From Mucilaginibacter frigoritolerans (GTDB lineage Bacteria; Bacteroidota; Bacteroidia; Sphingobacteriales; Sphingobacteriaceae), in contig NZ_VLLI01000007.1 in assembly GCF_007830615.1 (NCBI RefSeq), forward strand, positions 248,001 to 312,000: a DNA stretch of 64,000 bases, given 5' to 3'. The position numbers were made by a program, and so were the translations under genes. Shown here in pieces: positions 36,386 through 44,936 of the stretch. A model generated the notes under the pieces. It saw nothing but the letters and a program-made list of their open reading frames with translations, made no database searches and was not told the DNA's origin. The stretch's first letter is position 1, and every line of letters starts with the position of its first letter.

Positions 36386-36859
36386 ATGGCAGAGGTAGCA
36401 TATTACACCAAAGAAGGTTTAGAAAAATTAAAGGAAGAATTACAGTATTTAAAAACTGTTGGCCGCGCCAACATGTCAAAAGCTATTGCAGAGGCCCGGG
36501 ATAAGGGTGATCTTTCTGAAAACGCAGAGTACGATGCCGCCAAAGAAGCACAAGGCTTACATGAAGCCAAAATATCCCAGATGCAGGAAGCTGTTGCCAA
36601 TGCACGCTTGCTTGATGAATCAAAGCTTGATTTATCAAAAGTGTTGGCTTTATCTATCGTTAAAATAAAAAACGTTAAAAATGGCACGGTAATGAGCTAT
36701 CAGCTGGTATCAGAAACTGAGGCTGACCTTAAATCGGGCAAAATTTCGGTAACTTCACCTATTGCTAAAGGTTTATTGGGCAAAAAAGTAGGCGAAACCA
36801 TTGAGATTACCGTACCTGCCGGAAAAATGGAATTTGAAATTTTAGAAATATCACGTTAG
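36386..36859 (+). CDS. greA: Transcription elongation factor GreA
   Basis: A 157-residue GreA. The N-terminal coiled coil enters the RNA polymerase channel and the acidic tip residues are in DKGDLSENAEYDAAKEAQ; the C-terminal domain (GKISVTSPIAKGLLGKKVGETIEI) binds polymerase. It stimulates cleavage of backtracked RNA. The length is typical. The leader contains two tandem intrinsic terminators, so expression is probably attenuated, and GreA itself may influence readthrough. A long hairpin and the HIT gene follow. Confidence 0.96.
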   Translation: MAEVAYYTKEGLEKLKEELQYLKTVGRANMSKAIAEARDKGDLSENAEYDAAKEAQGLHEAKISQMQEAVANARLLDESKLDLSKVLALSIVKIKNVKNGTVMSYQLVSETEADLKSGKISVTSPIAKGLLGKKVGETIEITVPAGKMEFEILEISR

Positions 36860-36868
36860 TAATGTTTA

Positions 36869-36913
36869 TTCAGGTTGATTAAGTTCACAAAAAATAAACT
36901 TAATCAACCTGAA
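36869..36913 (+). other. 17-bp hairpin between greA and HIT gene
   Basis: The 17-base arms 36869-36885 and 36897-36913 are exact reverse complements (TTCAGGTTGATTAAGTT and its partner). No T-tract follows, so it is more likely an RNA processing or stability element, or a weak terminator, than a standard intrinsic terminator. The HIT start codon is 22 bases downstream. Confidence 0.65.
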
Positions 36914-36935
36914 ATAACCTAATCAATCCAGAGCC

Positions 36936-37334
36936 ATGAGTATCTTCTCAAAAATAATATCCGGCGAGATTCCGGCGCATGTAGTAGCCGAAACTTTTGA
37001 TTTCTTGGCTTTTTTGGACATCAATCCACTTGCTGAAGGGCATGTACTGGTAATCCCCAAAAAGGAGGTTGATTACATTTTTGATCTGGATGATGAAACT
37101 TATGCCGGCTTACAGATTTTTGCCAAAATAGTAGCTACAGGCATTAAAAAAGCAATTCCCTGCAAAAAGGTAGGCGTTGCTGTTATAGGCTTAGAAGTTC
37201 CTCATGCACATATCCATTTAATACCAATGAACAGGGTTGACGACATGAACTTTGCGCGGCCTAAACTTAGCTTCACTAAAGAACAACTGGAAACCACTGC
37301 TGAAAAAATTGTGCAGGCGTTGAAGATTAATTGA
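36936..37334 (+). CDS. HIT family (histidine triad) nucleotide-binding protein
   Basis: A 132-residue HIT-superfamily protein of the HINT/protein kinase C inhibitor type. The triad HAHIHLIP is near residue 90; the N-terminal MSIFSKIISGEIPAHVV and EGHVLVIPKK are typical. Members hydrolyse nucleoside phosphoramidates or aminoacyl-AMP. It probably shares the greA transcript. The TGA stop lies exactly at the left end of an inverted-repeat element shared with convergent ruvC. Confidence 0.92.
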   Translation: MSIFSKIISGEIPAHVVAETFDFLAFLDINPLAEGHVLVIPKKEVDYIFDLDDETYAGLQIFAKIVATGIKKAIPCKKVGVAVIGLEVPHAHIHLIPMNRVDDMNFARPKLSFTKEQLETTAEKIVQALKIN

Positions 37335-37475
37335 TGTGCAAATTTCAAATGTGCGAATGCTTGGATCTAGCTTAAAAGATTATTTGCGCATTCAAAAAAC
37401 ATCTGCACATCTTCTAACTCATCTGCACATTTGCACATCCGAAATTCGCACATCTTCTATTCCATCTGCACATCA
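37332..37475. repeat. Inverted/tandem repeat element filling the HIT-ruvC gap
   Basis: This 144-bp element is bounded by TGATGTGCA (37332-37340) and its reverse complement TGCACATCA (37467-37475). Inside, ATCTGCACAT occurs three times (37401, 37421, 37464) with variants TTGCACATC and TTCGCACATC. The two boundary TGA triplets are the stop codons of the HIT gene and of ruvC. No spacers of equal size, so it is not CRISPR. Confidence 0.7.
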
Positions 37476-38045
37476 AACAATCCGTTTTGCATTATCCTTT
37501 ACAAAAGTATCCCAGCCTGAGTAAGATTTTTTGCTGCCACCTTTCCCAGTTGGTATCCGCTGAAATGAATGACAAACGGCTACGGCCAAACCATCTGTAG
37601 CATCCAAAAAATCGGGCGTTTCTTTAAATTTTAATAGCTGTTGCAGCATGGAAGCAACTTGTTCTTTGGCAGCATTTCCGTTTCCAGTTATAGCTTGTTT
37701 TATTTTACGGGGAGCATATTCAGTTATCACCAAATTGCGCGATAAACCTGCTGCCATAGCCACCCCTTGTGCGCGGCCCAGCTTCAGCATCACCTGTATG
37801 TTTTTGCCATAAAACGGAGCCTCAAGCGCCATACAATCAGGCTTGTAATTATCAATAAGAGCAACTGTTTTTTCAAAAATACGTTGCAGCTTAAGCATAT
37901 GATCATCAATGCTGTCCATCTTTACCACGCCAAGACTTATCAGTTCTATTTTAGGCCCGGTTTCTTTTATTAAACCATAACCCATTACAGCAGTGCCGGG
38001 GTCAATACCTAAAATTATACGCTCTTTGGGGATGATTATTTCCAT
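37473..38045 (-). CDS. ruvC: Crossover junction endodeoxyribonuclease RuvC
   Basis: A 190-residue RuvC, the nuclease that resolves Holliday junctions with RuvAB. Acidic active-site residues are seen in ILGIDPGTAVMGYG (Asp15), MALEAPF and LDATDGLAVAVCH. The C-terminal tail SKKSYSGWDTFVKDNAKRIV is an extension seen in Bacteroidota. A TATCTTTG box (38100-38093) lies about 47 bases before the ATG, between ruvC and aat, so ruvC has its own promoter. The stop codon is provided by the edge of the adjacent repeat. Confidence 0.95.
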   Translation of the reverse strand: MEIIIPKERIILGIDPGTAVMGYGLIKETGPKIELISLGVVKMDSIDDHMLKLQRIFEKTVALIDNYKPDCMALEAPFYGKNIQVMLKLGRAQGVAMAAGLSRNLVITEYAPRKIKQAITGNGNAAKEQVASMLQQLLKFKETPDFLDATDGLAVAVCHSFQRIPTGKGGSKKSYSGWDTFVKDNAKRIV

Positions 38046-38104
38046 TTAAATGAGTTGACCATTTTTATTTTCAGCGGACTGATAAAGAAATTCAAAGATA
38101 CCAT

Positions 38105-38740
38105 TCACAGAACAGATTTCCGGAGCATAGCCATATATTCTTCCCGGCTAACCATCCTGGCACCCATTGATTCCAGGTGTGGGGTGTGCATCTGGCAGTC
38201 AACCATGTCAAAACCCATACCGCACAAATAGATCAAAGCAACTTTTGAAGCATTGCTCATTTGGCTGAACATGCTTTCGCCACAAAAAACATTACCTGTT
38301 TTTACGCCGTATAGGCCGCCAACCAAATTGTTTGCATTCCATACTTCTATAGAGTGGGTATAGCCTTTTTGATGCAGGTTAATATAGGCTTCCATCATTT
38401 CATCGGTTATCCAGGTACCATCCTGGTCTTTACGTTCAACAGAGGAGCAAGCGGCGATCACCTTTTCAAAACATTGGTTAACCGTTACGGTGAACTTATT
38501 TGAGCGTAAAATCTGCCGCATCGATTTAGATACTTTAAGCTCAGCCGGAAAAATCACACAGCGTTCATGTGGCGAGTACCATAATATTGGGGTTTCATCA
38601 CTATACCAGGGAAAAATACCACTTTGATAAGCCAGTAATAAACGCTCTGCAGAAAGGTCACCCCCTACAGCTAAAAGCCCGTCCGGATCAGCCAGATCCG
38701 GATCGGGAAATAGTAAACGTTCATCAAGCCTGAATATCAT
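38105..38740 (-). CDS. aat: Leucyl/phenylalanyl-tRNA-protein transferase
   Basis: A 211-residue Aat enzyme, which adds Leu or Phe from tRNA to proteins with N-terminal Arg or Lys, marking them for ClpAP degradation (N-degron pathway). Hallmarks are GLLAVGGDLS, YQSGIFPWYSDE, LWYSPHERCV, GLYGVKTGNVFCGESMFS and DCQMHTPHLESMGA. A TAAATTTG box (38753-38746) ends five bases before the ATG and overlaps the end of the upstream DUF3857 gene, so it can be transcribed alone. Confidence 0.95.
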   Translation of the reverse strand: MIFRLDERLLFPDPDLADPDGLLAVGGDLSAERLLLAYQSGIFPWYSDETPILWYSPHERCVIFPAELKVSKSMRQILRSNKFTVTVNQCFEKVIAACSSVERKDQDGTWITDEMMEAYINLHQKGYTHSIEVWNANNLVGGLYGVKTGNVFCGESMFSQMSNASKVALIYLCGMGFDMVDCQMHTPHLESMGARMVSREEYMAMLRKSVL

Positions 38741-38745
38741 CAGGG

Positions 38746-38753
38746 CAAATTTA
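38746..38753 (-). promoter_or_regulatory. -7 box, possible leaderless start of aat
   Basis: On the minus strand TAAATTTG, CCCTG, ATG. The box overlaps the stop codon region of the upstream gene. Confidence 0.5.
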
Positions 38754-40691
38754 CGCCTTACGGCGTATCACCAGCTTTTTATTTTGAGCTTTAACTATAG
38801 CATCAAGGTATTGTTGCATCTCCGTATATTTTGCAGCAGGAATAACATGGTTGGTTAAATTAAACTTGGCAATACTGGTTACCTGATTCTTTGCAGCATC
38901 ATAAGTGTAGTTCACTTCATAATTGCCATAGGTAAATTTCAAGGCTTGGTTTGTTGGCAATGTCTCTACCTCAAAACCCTGTGGCAGATCAATAGTGGTA
39001 ACACTCTTTTTTTCTCGCGGGAAGTCAAAATAGTAATCCGTTTTCCTTTTTTCAAGGATTGGCACGGTCTGATCCCATAAGGTAAATGCCAAAGGGCGAT
39101 AAAATTGCTTATCACCTGATTTTATATCGCAAAATTTATCAAACTCAAGATTCAGTTCAACTTCTTTGGTGCCGTTAATGTCCTTTCCAAAAGTAAAATC
39201 AAATGCAGAAGGCTGTTTGATACCGAGGCCCGTAAGCAAAGCTTCCTTTTGTTCGTCAGTTTTCATGGCTGACATATCGATATACTCTTGGCGATATTCC
39301 CCAGTCCCCAATATTTTAATTTGCGCTTTCGCGCCGCCATCTCCATCTAATACAATGTGCGTATTACTATCGAACTGATTTTCTTGAGCAGTACTTTTTG
39401 GCGTGTTTACCAATTTACCTCCATTTTCGGTAACCAGTAAAGCACGCCTGTTTTCGGTAAATGAACCCAATACACCAAATGGTGCTGTGGTGCTTGTGCA
39501 TTCAAGCCAGGTAGTATCATTTTTAAAAGGCACGCACAGAATCACATGGTTAAATGAATCAAACGGGAACAAAGGATCTGCTGGTTCCTTATTCGCTTCC
39601 GCGTTAATTATTGCAGAATAAGATGTTATATTAACAGCTTTTAACAAAGCTGACATATAATTAGACAGCGCCTTACAATCACCATATTTTTTTTGATCAA
39701 CAAATGTGGCCGGAAACGGTTTTAATCCTCCGATACCTAATTGGATACTTACATATCGCATATTTTGCTGCATATAATTATATAAAAACCTGGCTTTCTC
39801 TTTCTCTGTTTTTATGGTATCAGTCATTTTCCTTATTTCAACTTCCCGTTCAGGACTAAGCGTGCTCACATCTGCATATAAGCTTCTCAGCCACTTTCCA
39901 TAACTTCCCCAGCTACTAAAATCACCAGGCATACCATAAAATTCAAAATAATTTGATGCAAATTCAATTTTTGGCAAAACACGCCATGATACAGCACCTT
40001 CTTCGGGCTTAACGGCTTTTAAGTTTAACACCTTCCATGAGTAAGTATCTATATTATCAGCCATATTTTTCTCCGGTTTAATGTTTATGTTCTTATTCAT
40101 ATACCGAAAACCAGCATCCTTATTTATAGAAAGGTGGTAATATTCATTTTGTACCGATTGCTCAGCGTTTTGTATATACCATGTATCCAGATCTATTAAA
40201 CTAGTTTCATCTTCTTCATATTCCTGTTCAATAGTTACAGGATATGATGCAATGGTGTGTTTTACTCCAAGAAACCGATCGTCAGTAACCAGTGAAAAGC
40301 CATCATCGGCCGCACCATCATACATGTCGCTTTTATGATATTTCTTTATCAATACACCTTTTTCATCATAAACATGCATTTCAATACCGCTGTAAGTATC
40401 ATACTTTTTATTGTATTGCATTGCCATTGTGGCCTCATGATCACCCTTTTCATTCAGTATGGTAACAATTGTATGATGCTTAACGATTAATTTTCCAGGC
40501 CCTTTAACATTCTGAGTAATATCAGAATACCTGACCACCGAATTTGCATTCTCTTTAAGAGAATCGGGGATATTTGCAGCTACATACAATTCTTTAGGCA
40601 GGTCTTGAGCCTGTGATTTTGAAACAGTGGTTAATAACGCTATTATAAAACATAGCACACAATTATAATATCTTTTGTACATGATACTCAT
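38751..40691 (-). CDS. DUF3857 / transglutaminase-like exported protein with intact Cys
   Basis: A 646-residue exported protein (signal near residues 8-29). A DUF3857 domain covers about 55-230, followed by a transglutaminase-like domain. The catalytic cysteine (Cys339, KKYGDCKAL) and histidine (His382, FNHVILCV) are present, with Glu397 at the third-residue position (WLECTS). A beta-rich C-terminal third follows. It is the last of three tandem paralogues and its ATG overlaps the preceding stop by one base (TGATG), so it is translationally coupled. Substrates are unknown; the fold can act as protease, amidase or cross-linker. Confidence 0.87.
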   Translation of the reverse strand: MSIMYKRYYNCVLCFIIALLTTVSKSQAQDLPKELYVAANIPDSLKENANSVVRYSDITQNVKGPGKLIVKHHTIVTILNEKGDHEATMAMQYNKKYDTYSGIEMHVYDEKGVLIKKYHKSDMYDGAADDGFSLVTDDRFLGVKHTIASYPVTIEQEYEEDETSLIDLDTWYIQNAEQSVQNEYYHLSINKDAGFRYMNKNINIKPEKNMADNIDTYSWKVLNLKAVKPEEGAVSWRVLPKIEFASNYFEFYGMPGDFSSWGSYGKWLRSLYADVSTLSPEREVEIRKMTDTIKTEKEKARFLYNYMQQNMRYVSIQLGIGGLKPFPATFVDQKKYGDCKALSNYMSALLKAVNITSYSAIINAEANKEPADPLFPFDSFNHVILCVPFKNDTTWLECTSTTAPFGVLGSFTENRRALLVTENGGKLVNTPKSTAQENQFDSNTHIVLDGDGGAKAQIKILGTGEYRQEYIDMSAMKTDEQKEALLTGLGIKQPSAFDFTFGKDINGTKEVELNLEFDKFCDIKSGDKQFYRPLAFTLWDQTVPILEKRKTDYYFDFPREKKSVTTIDLPQGFEVETLPTNQALKFTYGNYEVNYTYDAAKNQVTSIAKFNLTNHVIPAAKYTEMQQYLDAIVKAQNKKLVIRRKA

Positions 40692-42676
40692 CAGGATTTC
40701 TTTAACACAATCTGTTCGTTCATCATCTCCGTCATTTTCTTAAAAAACTGATAAAAATCAGGATAAAACTCTTTTGAATATTCAGGAACGTTATAGGCTA
40801 CGTTATAGCGGATCATTATCTGACCATCCTGTTCAACAACAATTCGTCTAAAGCTGAAGCTTTTATCCGGCATTGTCATACTTATGTTCTGAGGCTTAGC
40901 GTCCACTTTATATCCCGCAGGGACTTTAAACAAGCCATTCATAGAATAGCTGCGGCGATAAACAAAGTCAACGTCTGTTATCCGGTTTTCACTTAAAAAA
41001 GGATTGGCTTCAATAGGCGTAAAAATATTGGGCGTTAAGTAAATATAATTTTCATCTGTTGCCGGAAGATCAAGGCTGAAATTAATATTTTGGGTAAGGG
41101 GCAGCGTATCAATTTCCATGTTGTCAAACTTAATTGACGATATTTTTAAATTATTATCTCCCTTGCATAAATAATCGATATATTTCTTTTCGCCGTCTTT
41201 TTTATATTTCTCTACTACGTTCATTCTGTTATAACTGGTGTTGCTTATTTGTGCAGAGCCCTCAACTTTGCCATTGGCTTTGATTTCAGCATTTACCATA
41301 ACAGCCAACCTTACCGGAGCTTCTCTTTGTATATGGATAATATCATACTTGTTATTGCTTTTATCAATATATAAACCGGTTGAATTAAGCAGTTCCTGCG
41401 GTGTTTCGTTGTATACGTTATATTTTCCGGTTGCATCAAGTACATATCTGTTAGCAGTATCAATCGGAATATAAACAACAGTTCTGTTAAACTGCGCTAA
41501 TGAGGTGTAAAACGGATTAACCTTGCCATGTTCCCGGGTACTTACTACCATTGGATATGCCTCAACGCCGGATTGTTTGAGTAAGTGATAAAGAATAATA
41601 TTTATCTCGGTAGAATTTCCGGTTTTATTTTCCCATGCGCGGTAAGTGCCATCATTAGTATACCATCTGTCTGAACCGTTCCACTTCATGGCGTCTCTTA
41701 CCTGGTTAAATATATAGGCGATTTTTTCATTATTGGACGTAAAGGCTTTTGCTTTGGCAATTATAGCCTCTTCACCATTTAATTTACGCTTAAGTTGTCC
41801 GCCAAAATCCTCATCATCGCTTAGGTGGCCACCAACTTTTGCCCAGGTATCAGAGTAGTTCTTCTGAAATCCCCCTATCGGCCTGATAGAAACTAACTGA
41901 AAACGGAGAGACTGAACATTGTCGGTAAAAGATGACATATATGGTTCATCCGGCAAAGAATGAACGTTAGACATGCCTTTAGTTTCAACCTCTTCGGTGA
42001 AGGGGTAAGTTTGTCCGTCTTCAATTAAACTTTTCCCTTCAGAGTTTTTAACATATTTGTCTAATGCCTGGCTAAGATTTGAAATGGGCCTGAAATAAAA
42101 AACATCAGGAATCCTGGTGGTATATTCGCAATAACGGACAGGTATTTTTTCCTGAAAATACAAATCGGGCATATCTGTAAAACTGCTCGCGTTCCAGTTG
42201 TATTTGTACTCTATAATACTCCCAGGCTTTACGTTGGGCATAGTAAAAGTTATCTCACTATATTCTTTATCAAGCATCTTAGTATAAATAAGCTTTTTAT
42301 CTAATTTGGTAATCTCCACTTTCCCGTCGGTAAGGTTTATTGTTTCAGCCTGTATACCAGTAATATATTCAAGGTGATCGCCGCTGTAAAAGTCAATTTT
42401 TATATCGGCTTCATTATTCCCATTGGTGTTAAATATTTTAACACGTTTGTGTACCTCTTCGGTAATTGACATAATATCAACTCCGAAATAAACATCACCG
42501 GTTTCCTGTAATACCTCAGCGTTGGCATCTTTTTCAAAATCACATGATTTGAGTTCAAGATCAGCCTGGTCAACTTTTCCGAATGGCTGTGCAACCGGAA
42601 CTTTGGGCTTTGGAGTTTGTGCTTCAACAGCACTGGTTACTGCACATAAAAGCACAGCCATAAAAAGTTTATTCAT
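40691..42676 (-). CDS. DUF3857 / degenerate transglutaminase-like exported protein
   Basis: A 661-residue paralogue with signal peptide (MNKLFMAVLLCAVTSAVEAQ), DUF3857 domain and a transglutaminase-like domain. The catalytic positions have changed: the Cys position is Ser355 (KTGNSTEINII) and the His position is Arg398 (FNRTVVYI), while Asp414 remains (VLDATGKYN). It is therefore unlikely to work by the usual Cys-His-Asp chemistry and may be a binding or structural partner. It is the middle gene of the three. Confidence 0.85.
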   Translation of the reverse strand: MNKLFMAVLLCAVTSAVEAQTPKPKVPVAQPFGKVDQADLELKSCDFEKDANAEVLQETGDVYFGVDIMSITEEVHKRVKIFNTNGNNEADIKIDFYSGDHLEYITGIQAETINLTDGKVEITKLDKKLIYTKMLDKEYSEITFTMPNVKPGSIIEYKYNWNASSFTDMPDLYFQEKIPVRYCEYTTRIPDVFYFRPISNLSQALDKYVKNSEGKSLIEDGQTYPFTEEVETKGMSNVHSLPDEPYMSSFTDNVQSLRFQLVSIRPIGGFQKNYSDTWAKVGGHLSDDEDFGGQLKRKLNGEEAIIAKAKAFTSNNEKIAYIFNQVRDAMKWNGSDRWYTNDGTYRAWENKTGNSTEINIILYHLLKQSGVEAYPMVVSTREHGKVNPFYTSLAQFNRTVVYIPIDTANRYVLDATGKYNVYNETPQELLNSTGLYIDKSNNKYDIIHIQREAPVRLAVMVNAEIKANGKVEGSAQISNTSYNRMNVVEKYKKDGEKKYIDYLCKGDNNLKISSIKFDNMEIDTLPLTQNINFSLDLPATDENYIYLTPNIFTPIEANPFLSENRITDVDFVYRRSYSMNGLFKVPAGYKVDAKPQNISMTMPDKSFSFRRIVVEQDGQIMIRYNVAYNVPEYSKEFYPDFYQFFKKMTEMMNEQIVLKKS

Positions 42677-42746
42677 TGTAATGGGTTTGGTTGAATATAT
42701 TAAAAAGGGAATAATTTTTAGGGTATACGTGTTGGGTAAGGAATAG

Positions 42747-44843
42747 TTAAATTTTTTTTAATACAATTTGCTCATTGAGCAGTTGAAACATTTTTTTATA
42801 GAAATCATGAATACTAATATATTGATTTGATGTGAATACCGATTGTGTATTGTTTATGACATAATGAATCATGATATATTCACCATCCTGGGCGGCAAAC
42901 CGTCTGAAATTAATACTTTTATCTGGCATTATTAATGATACATTTCGTGGTAACGACTCAATCTTAAAACCTTTAGGTATCTTAAATCTGTCGGTTACAT
43001 TAAAGCTGTTCAAATAGCCAAAATCAATAGGCGCATTTCTTTTCTCACTTAAAAACGGATTGGTATAAAAACCGGTAAATAAATTTGGATTGGCATAAAT
43101 ATAGGTTTCGTCGGATCCGGCTGCCGAAAGATCCTGCTGAAAATCGATCTCTTCCAAAAGAGGCAGGTTGTCTTTGTCAGTATTATTTCTTCTAAAAGAA
43201 ATAACCTTTAGGCTGTTATCGCCGTTTTTCAAATATTCAATATACTTGCTTTCCTCCAGGCTTTTAAAAGTGTTCATTTTATCAATTTTCGCATAACTAA
43301 AACTCTCCACCTGGGTAGTGCCTTTTAATTTCCCTCCCGGTAAAATTTCAGCATCGTTGAAAATCACTTTTCTGGATGGTGTTTCATTTTTGATACTTAT
43401 TAAATAACTACGGTTACTTATAAAATGATATTTGGCGCCCCAATAACAATTGAATCCAGCATCAATAAGCAGGCCGGTGGTATTAAGTACATCAAACGGA
43501 GTATTGTCAAAAGTATTTAACTTATCGCTTGCATCTAGTATAAGGCTTTGGGTATTATCGTTTATACAAATGTTTATATCTGCTTTATTAAATGCGCGCA
43601 TTTGAGGGTAGCTTTCAATTACCTTTCCGTTATCGCGGGTACTTACAAGCAATGGATAACATTTAATACCGGCCTTTATAAGCAGTTTGTAAAGAATCAG
43701 GTTTATTTCTGTTGAGTTACCTATTTTGGTTTGCCACGCTTTTTTAATGTCAGCGGTATAAGGGCTGTTGCTGTCATTCCATTTAAAGTTATTTTTAACC
43801 CAATTAAAAATCCAGGCTACTTTTTCGTTATCTGTAGTAAACAGCTTTGCTTTATTTATTAGCTCTTCAACGCTGGGATTTTCTTTTAACTGGACTCCAA
43901 AATCCTCATCGCTGGTAAATTCAGCCCCAATTTGTGTCCAGCTTCTGTCAAGTGGCCTTAATGTGCCATTTGTTGTGAGTTTTATACCACTTAAAAAAAA
44001 CTCCAATGATTCCAGGTTATCCTCCCTGCAGGTTGAATAAAGCTCTTCTTTATAGGATGGTACATCTTTAAGCGCCCATTCATATTTATTCCCAACACTA
44101 TCTGTTTTTCGTTTCCTCCATACCTCCCTGGTGTTTTTCGCAAAATCCTGAAAAGCCCTTACATTCATTTGATAAGTATAATCATTTAAGATAGCAGCTC
44201 TGAGCTCACTATATCTAACCGGAAGATTTCCCTGAAAGTTCCAATCAGGGAAGCTACCTTCATAGTCAATAGTTAGTTTGTAAGAATATTCAATAATTGA
44301 TCCCGCTTTTACCTGCGGAAATGTAAAGGCAATTTGCTTCGTGTTTTTATCTATATTTTGTTCAAAAAACTGTTGCTTATCAACTTTAATAAAGCTAATT
44401 ACGCCGTTATCCAGGTTAATTGTTTCCGCCGCTAAATCGCTTATGCTTTGTATACCATGACGGCTAATGTAAGCAAGATTAATGTTGGCCGCATCTTTAC
44501 CATTAAGGTTAAAGATTTTTATTCTTTTATGCCTAATCATTGTGGTGGACCCGAATCCTGTTGTAACTTCCGCCTCGTCAAATAACACCATTGCATTAGC
44601 ATCCTTTTCAAAATCGCAGAATTTTAATTTCAAATCAGCAGTATCAACATTACCAAATTTTTCTAGTGGACCGGTGGTCGTTAACTTAACACCGGCACTG
44701 TCAATTTTCCCAAATCTATTAGCTTGTAAAGCAACCGGTATTTTATTTTTTGTGGTATCGCCTTTTACCGTGGAAGTTGTTTGCGCGTTAACTGTATTTA
44801 TTAATACAATAAGTATTGCAAGCAATGTAAAAAGCTTTTTCAT
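42747..44843 (-). CDS. DUF3857 / degenerate transglutaminase-like exported protein
   Basis: A 698-residue paralogue, first in the three-gene operon, with signal peptide (MKKLFTLLAILIVLINTVNAQ). The transglutaminase-like domain carries Ser377 (KIGNSTEINLIL) and Lys420 (FNKADINI) instead of Cys and His, with Asp437 retained. Compared with the middle gene it has an extra N-terminal copy of a short motif (FGKIDSAGVKL, then FGNVDTADLKL) before CDFEKDANA. The two degenerate proteins are closer to each other than to the intact one. The promoter is probably near TACTTTTA at about 44868-44875. Confidence 0.85.
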   Translation of the reverse strand: MKKLFTLLAILIVLINTVNAQTTSTVKGDTTKNKIPVALQANRFGKIDSAGVKLTTTGPLEKFGNVDTADLKLKFCDFEKDANAMVLFDEAEVTTGFGSTTMIRHKRIKIFNLNGKDAANINLAYISRHGIQSISDLAAETINLDNGVISFIKVDKQQFFEQNIDKNTKQIAFTFPQVKAGSIIEYSYKLTIDYEGSFPDWNFQGNLPVRYSELRAAILNDYTYQMNVRAFQDFAKNTREVWRKRKTDSVGNKYEWALKDVPSYKEELYSTCREDNLESLEFFLSGIKLTTNGTLRPLDRSWTQIGAEFTSDEDFGVQLKENPSVEELINKAKLFTTDNEKVAWIFNWVKNNFKWNDSNSPYTADIKKAWQTKIGNSTEINLILYKLLIKAGIKCYPLLVSTRDNGKVIESYPQMRAFNKADINICINDNTQSLILDASDKLNTFDNTPFDVLNTTGLLIDAGFNCYWGAKYHFISNRSYLISIKNETPSRKVIFNDAEILPGGKLKGTTQVESFSYAKIDKMNTFKSLEESKYIEYLKNGDNSLKVISFRRNNTDKDNLPLLEEIDFQQDLSAAGSDETYIYANPNLFTGFYTNPFLSEKRNAPIDFGYLNSFNVTDRFKIPKGFKIESLPRNVSLIMPDKSINFRRFAAQDGEYIMIHYVINNTQSVFTSNQYISIHDFYKKMFQLLNEQIVLKKI

Positions 44844-44936
44844 TCGTGACGGGTTTAATCGCCCTAAAAGTAATAATATTTATAATAATGTTACACCTGT
44901 TAAACCAATAGCCCAGCACACTGTCATACCAATATC

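Noticed and set aside
37332..37475. CRISPR array
   Set aside because: The repeat units are about 10 bases, spacing is irregular, copies occur in both orientations and no cas genes are present.
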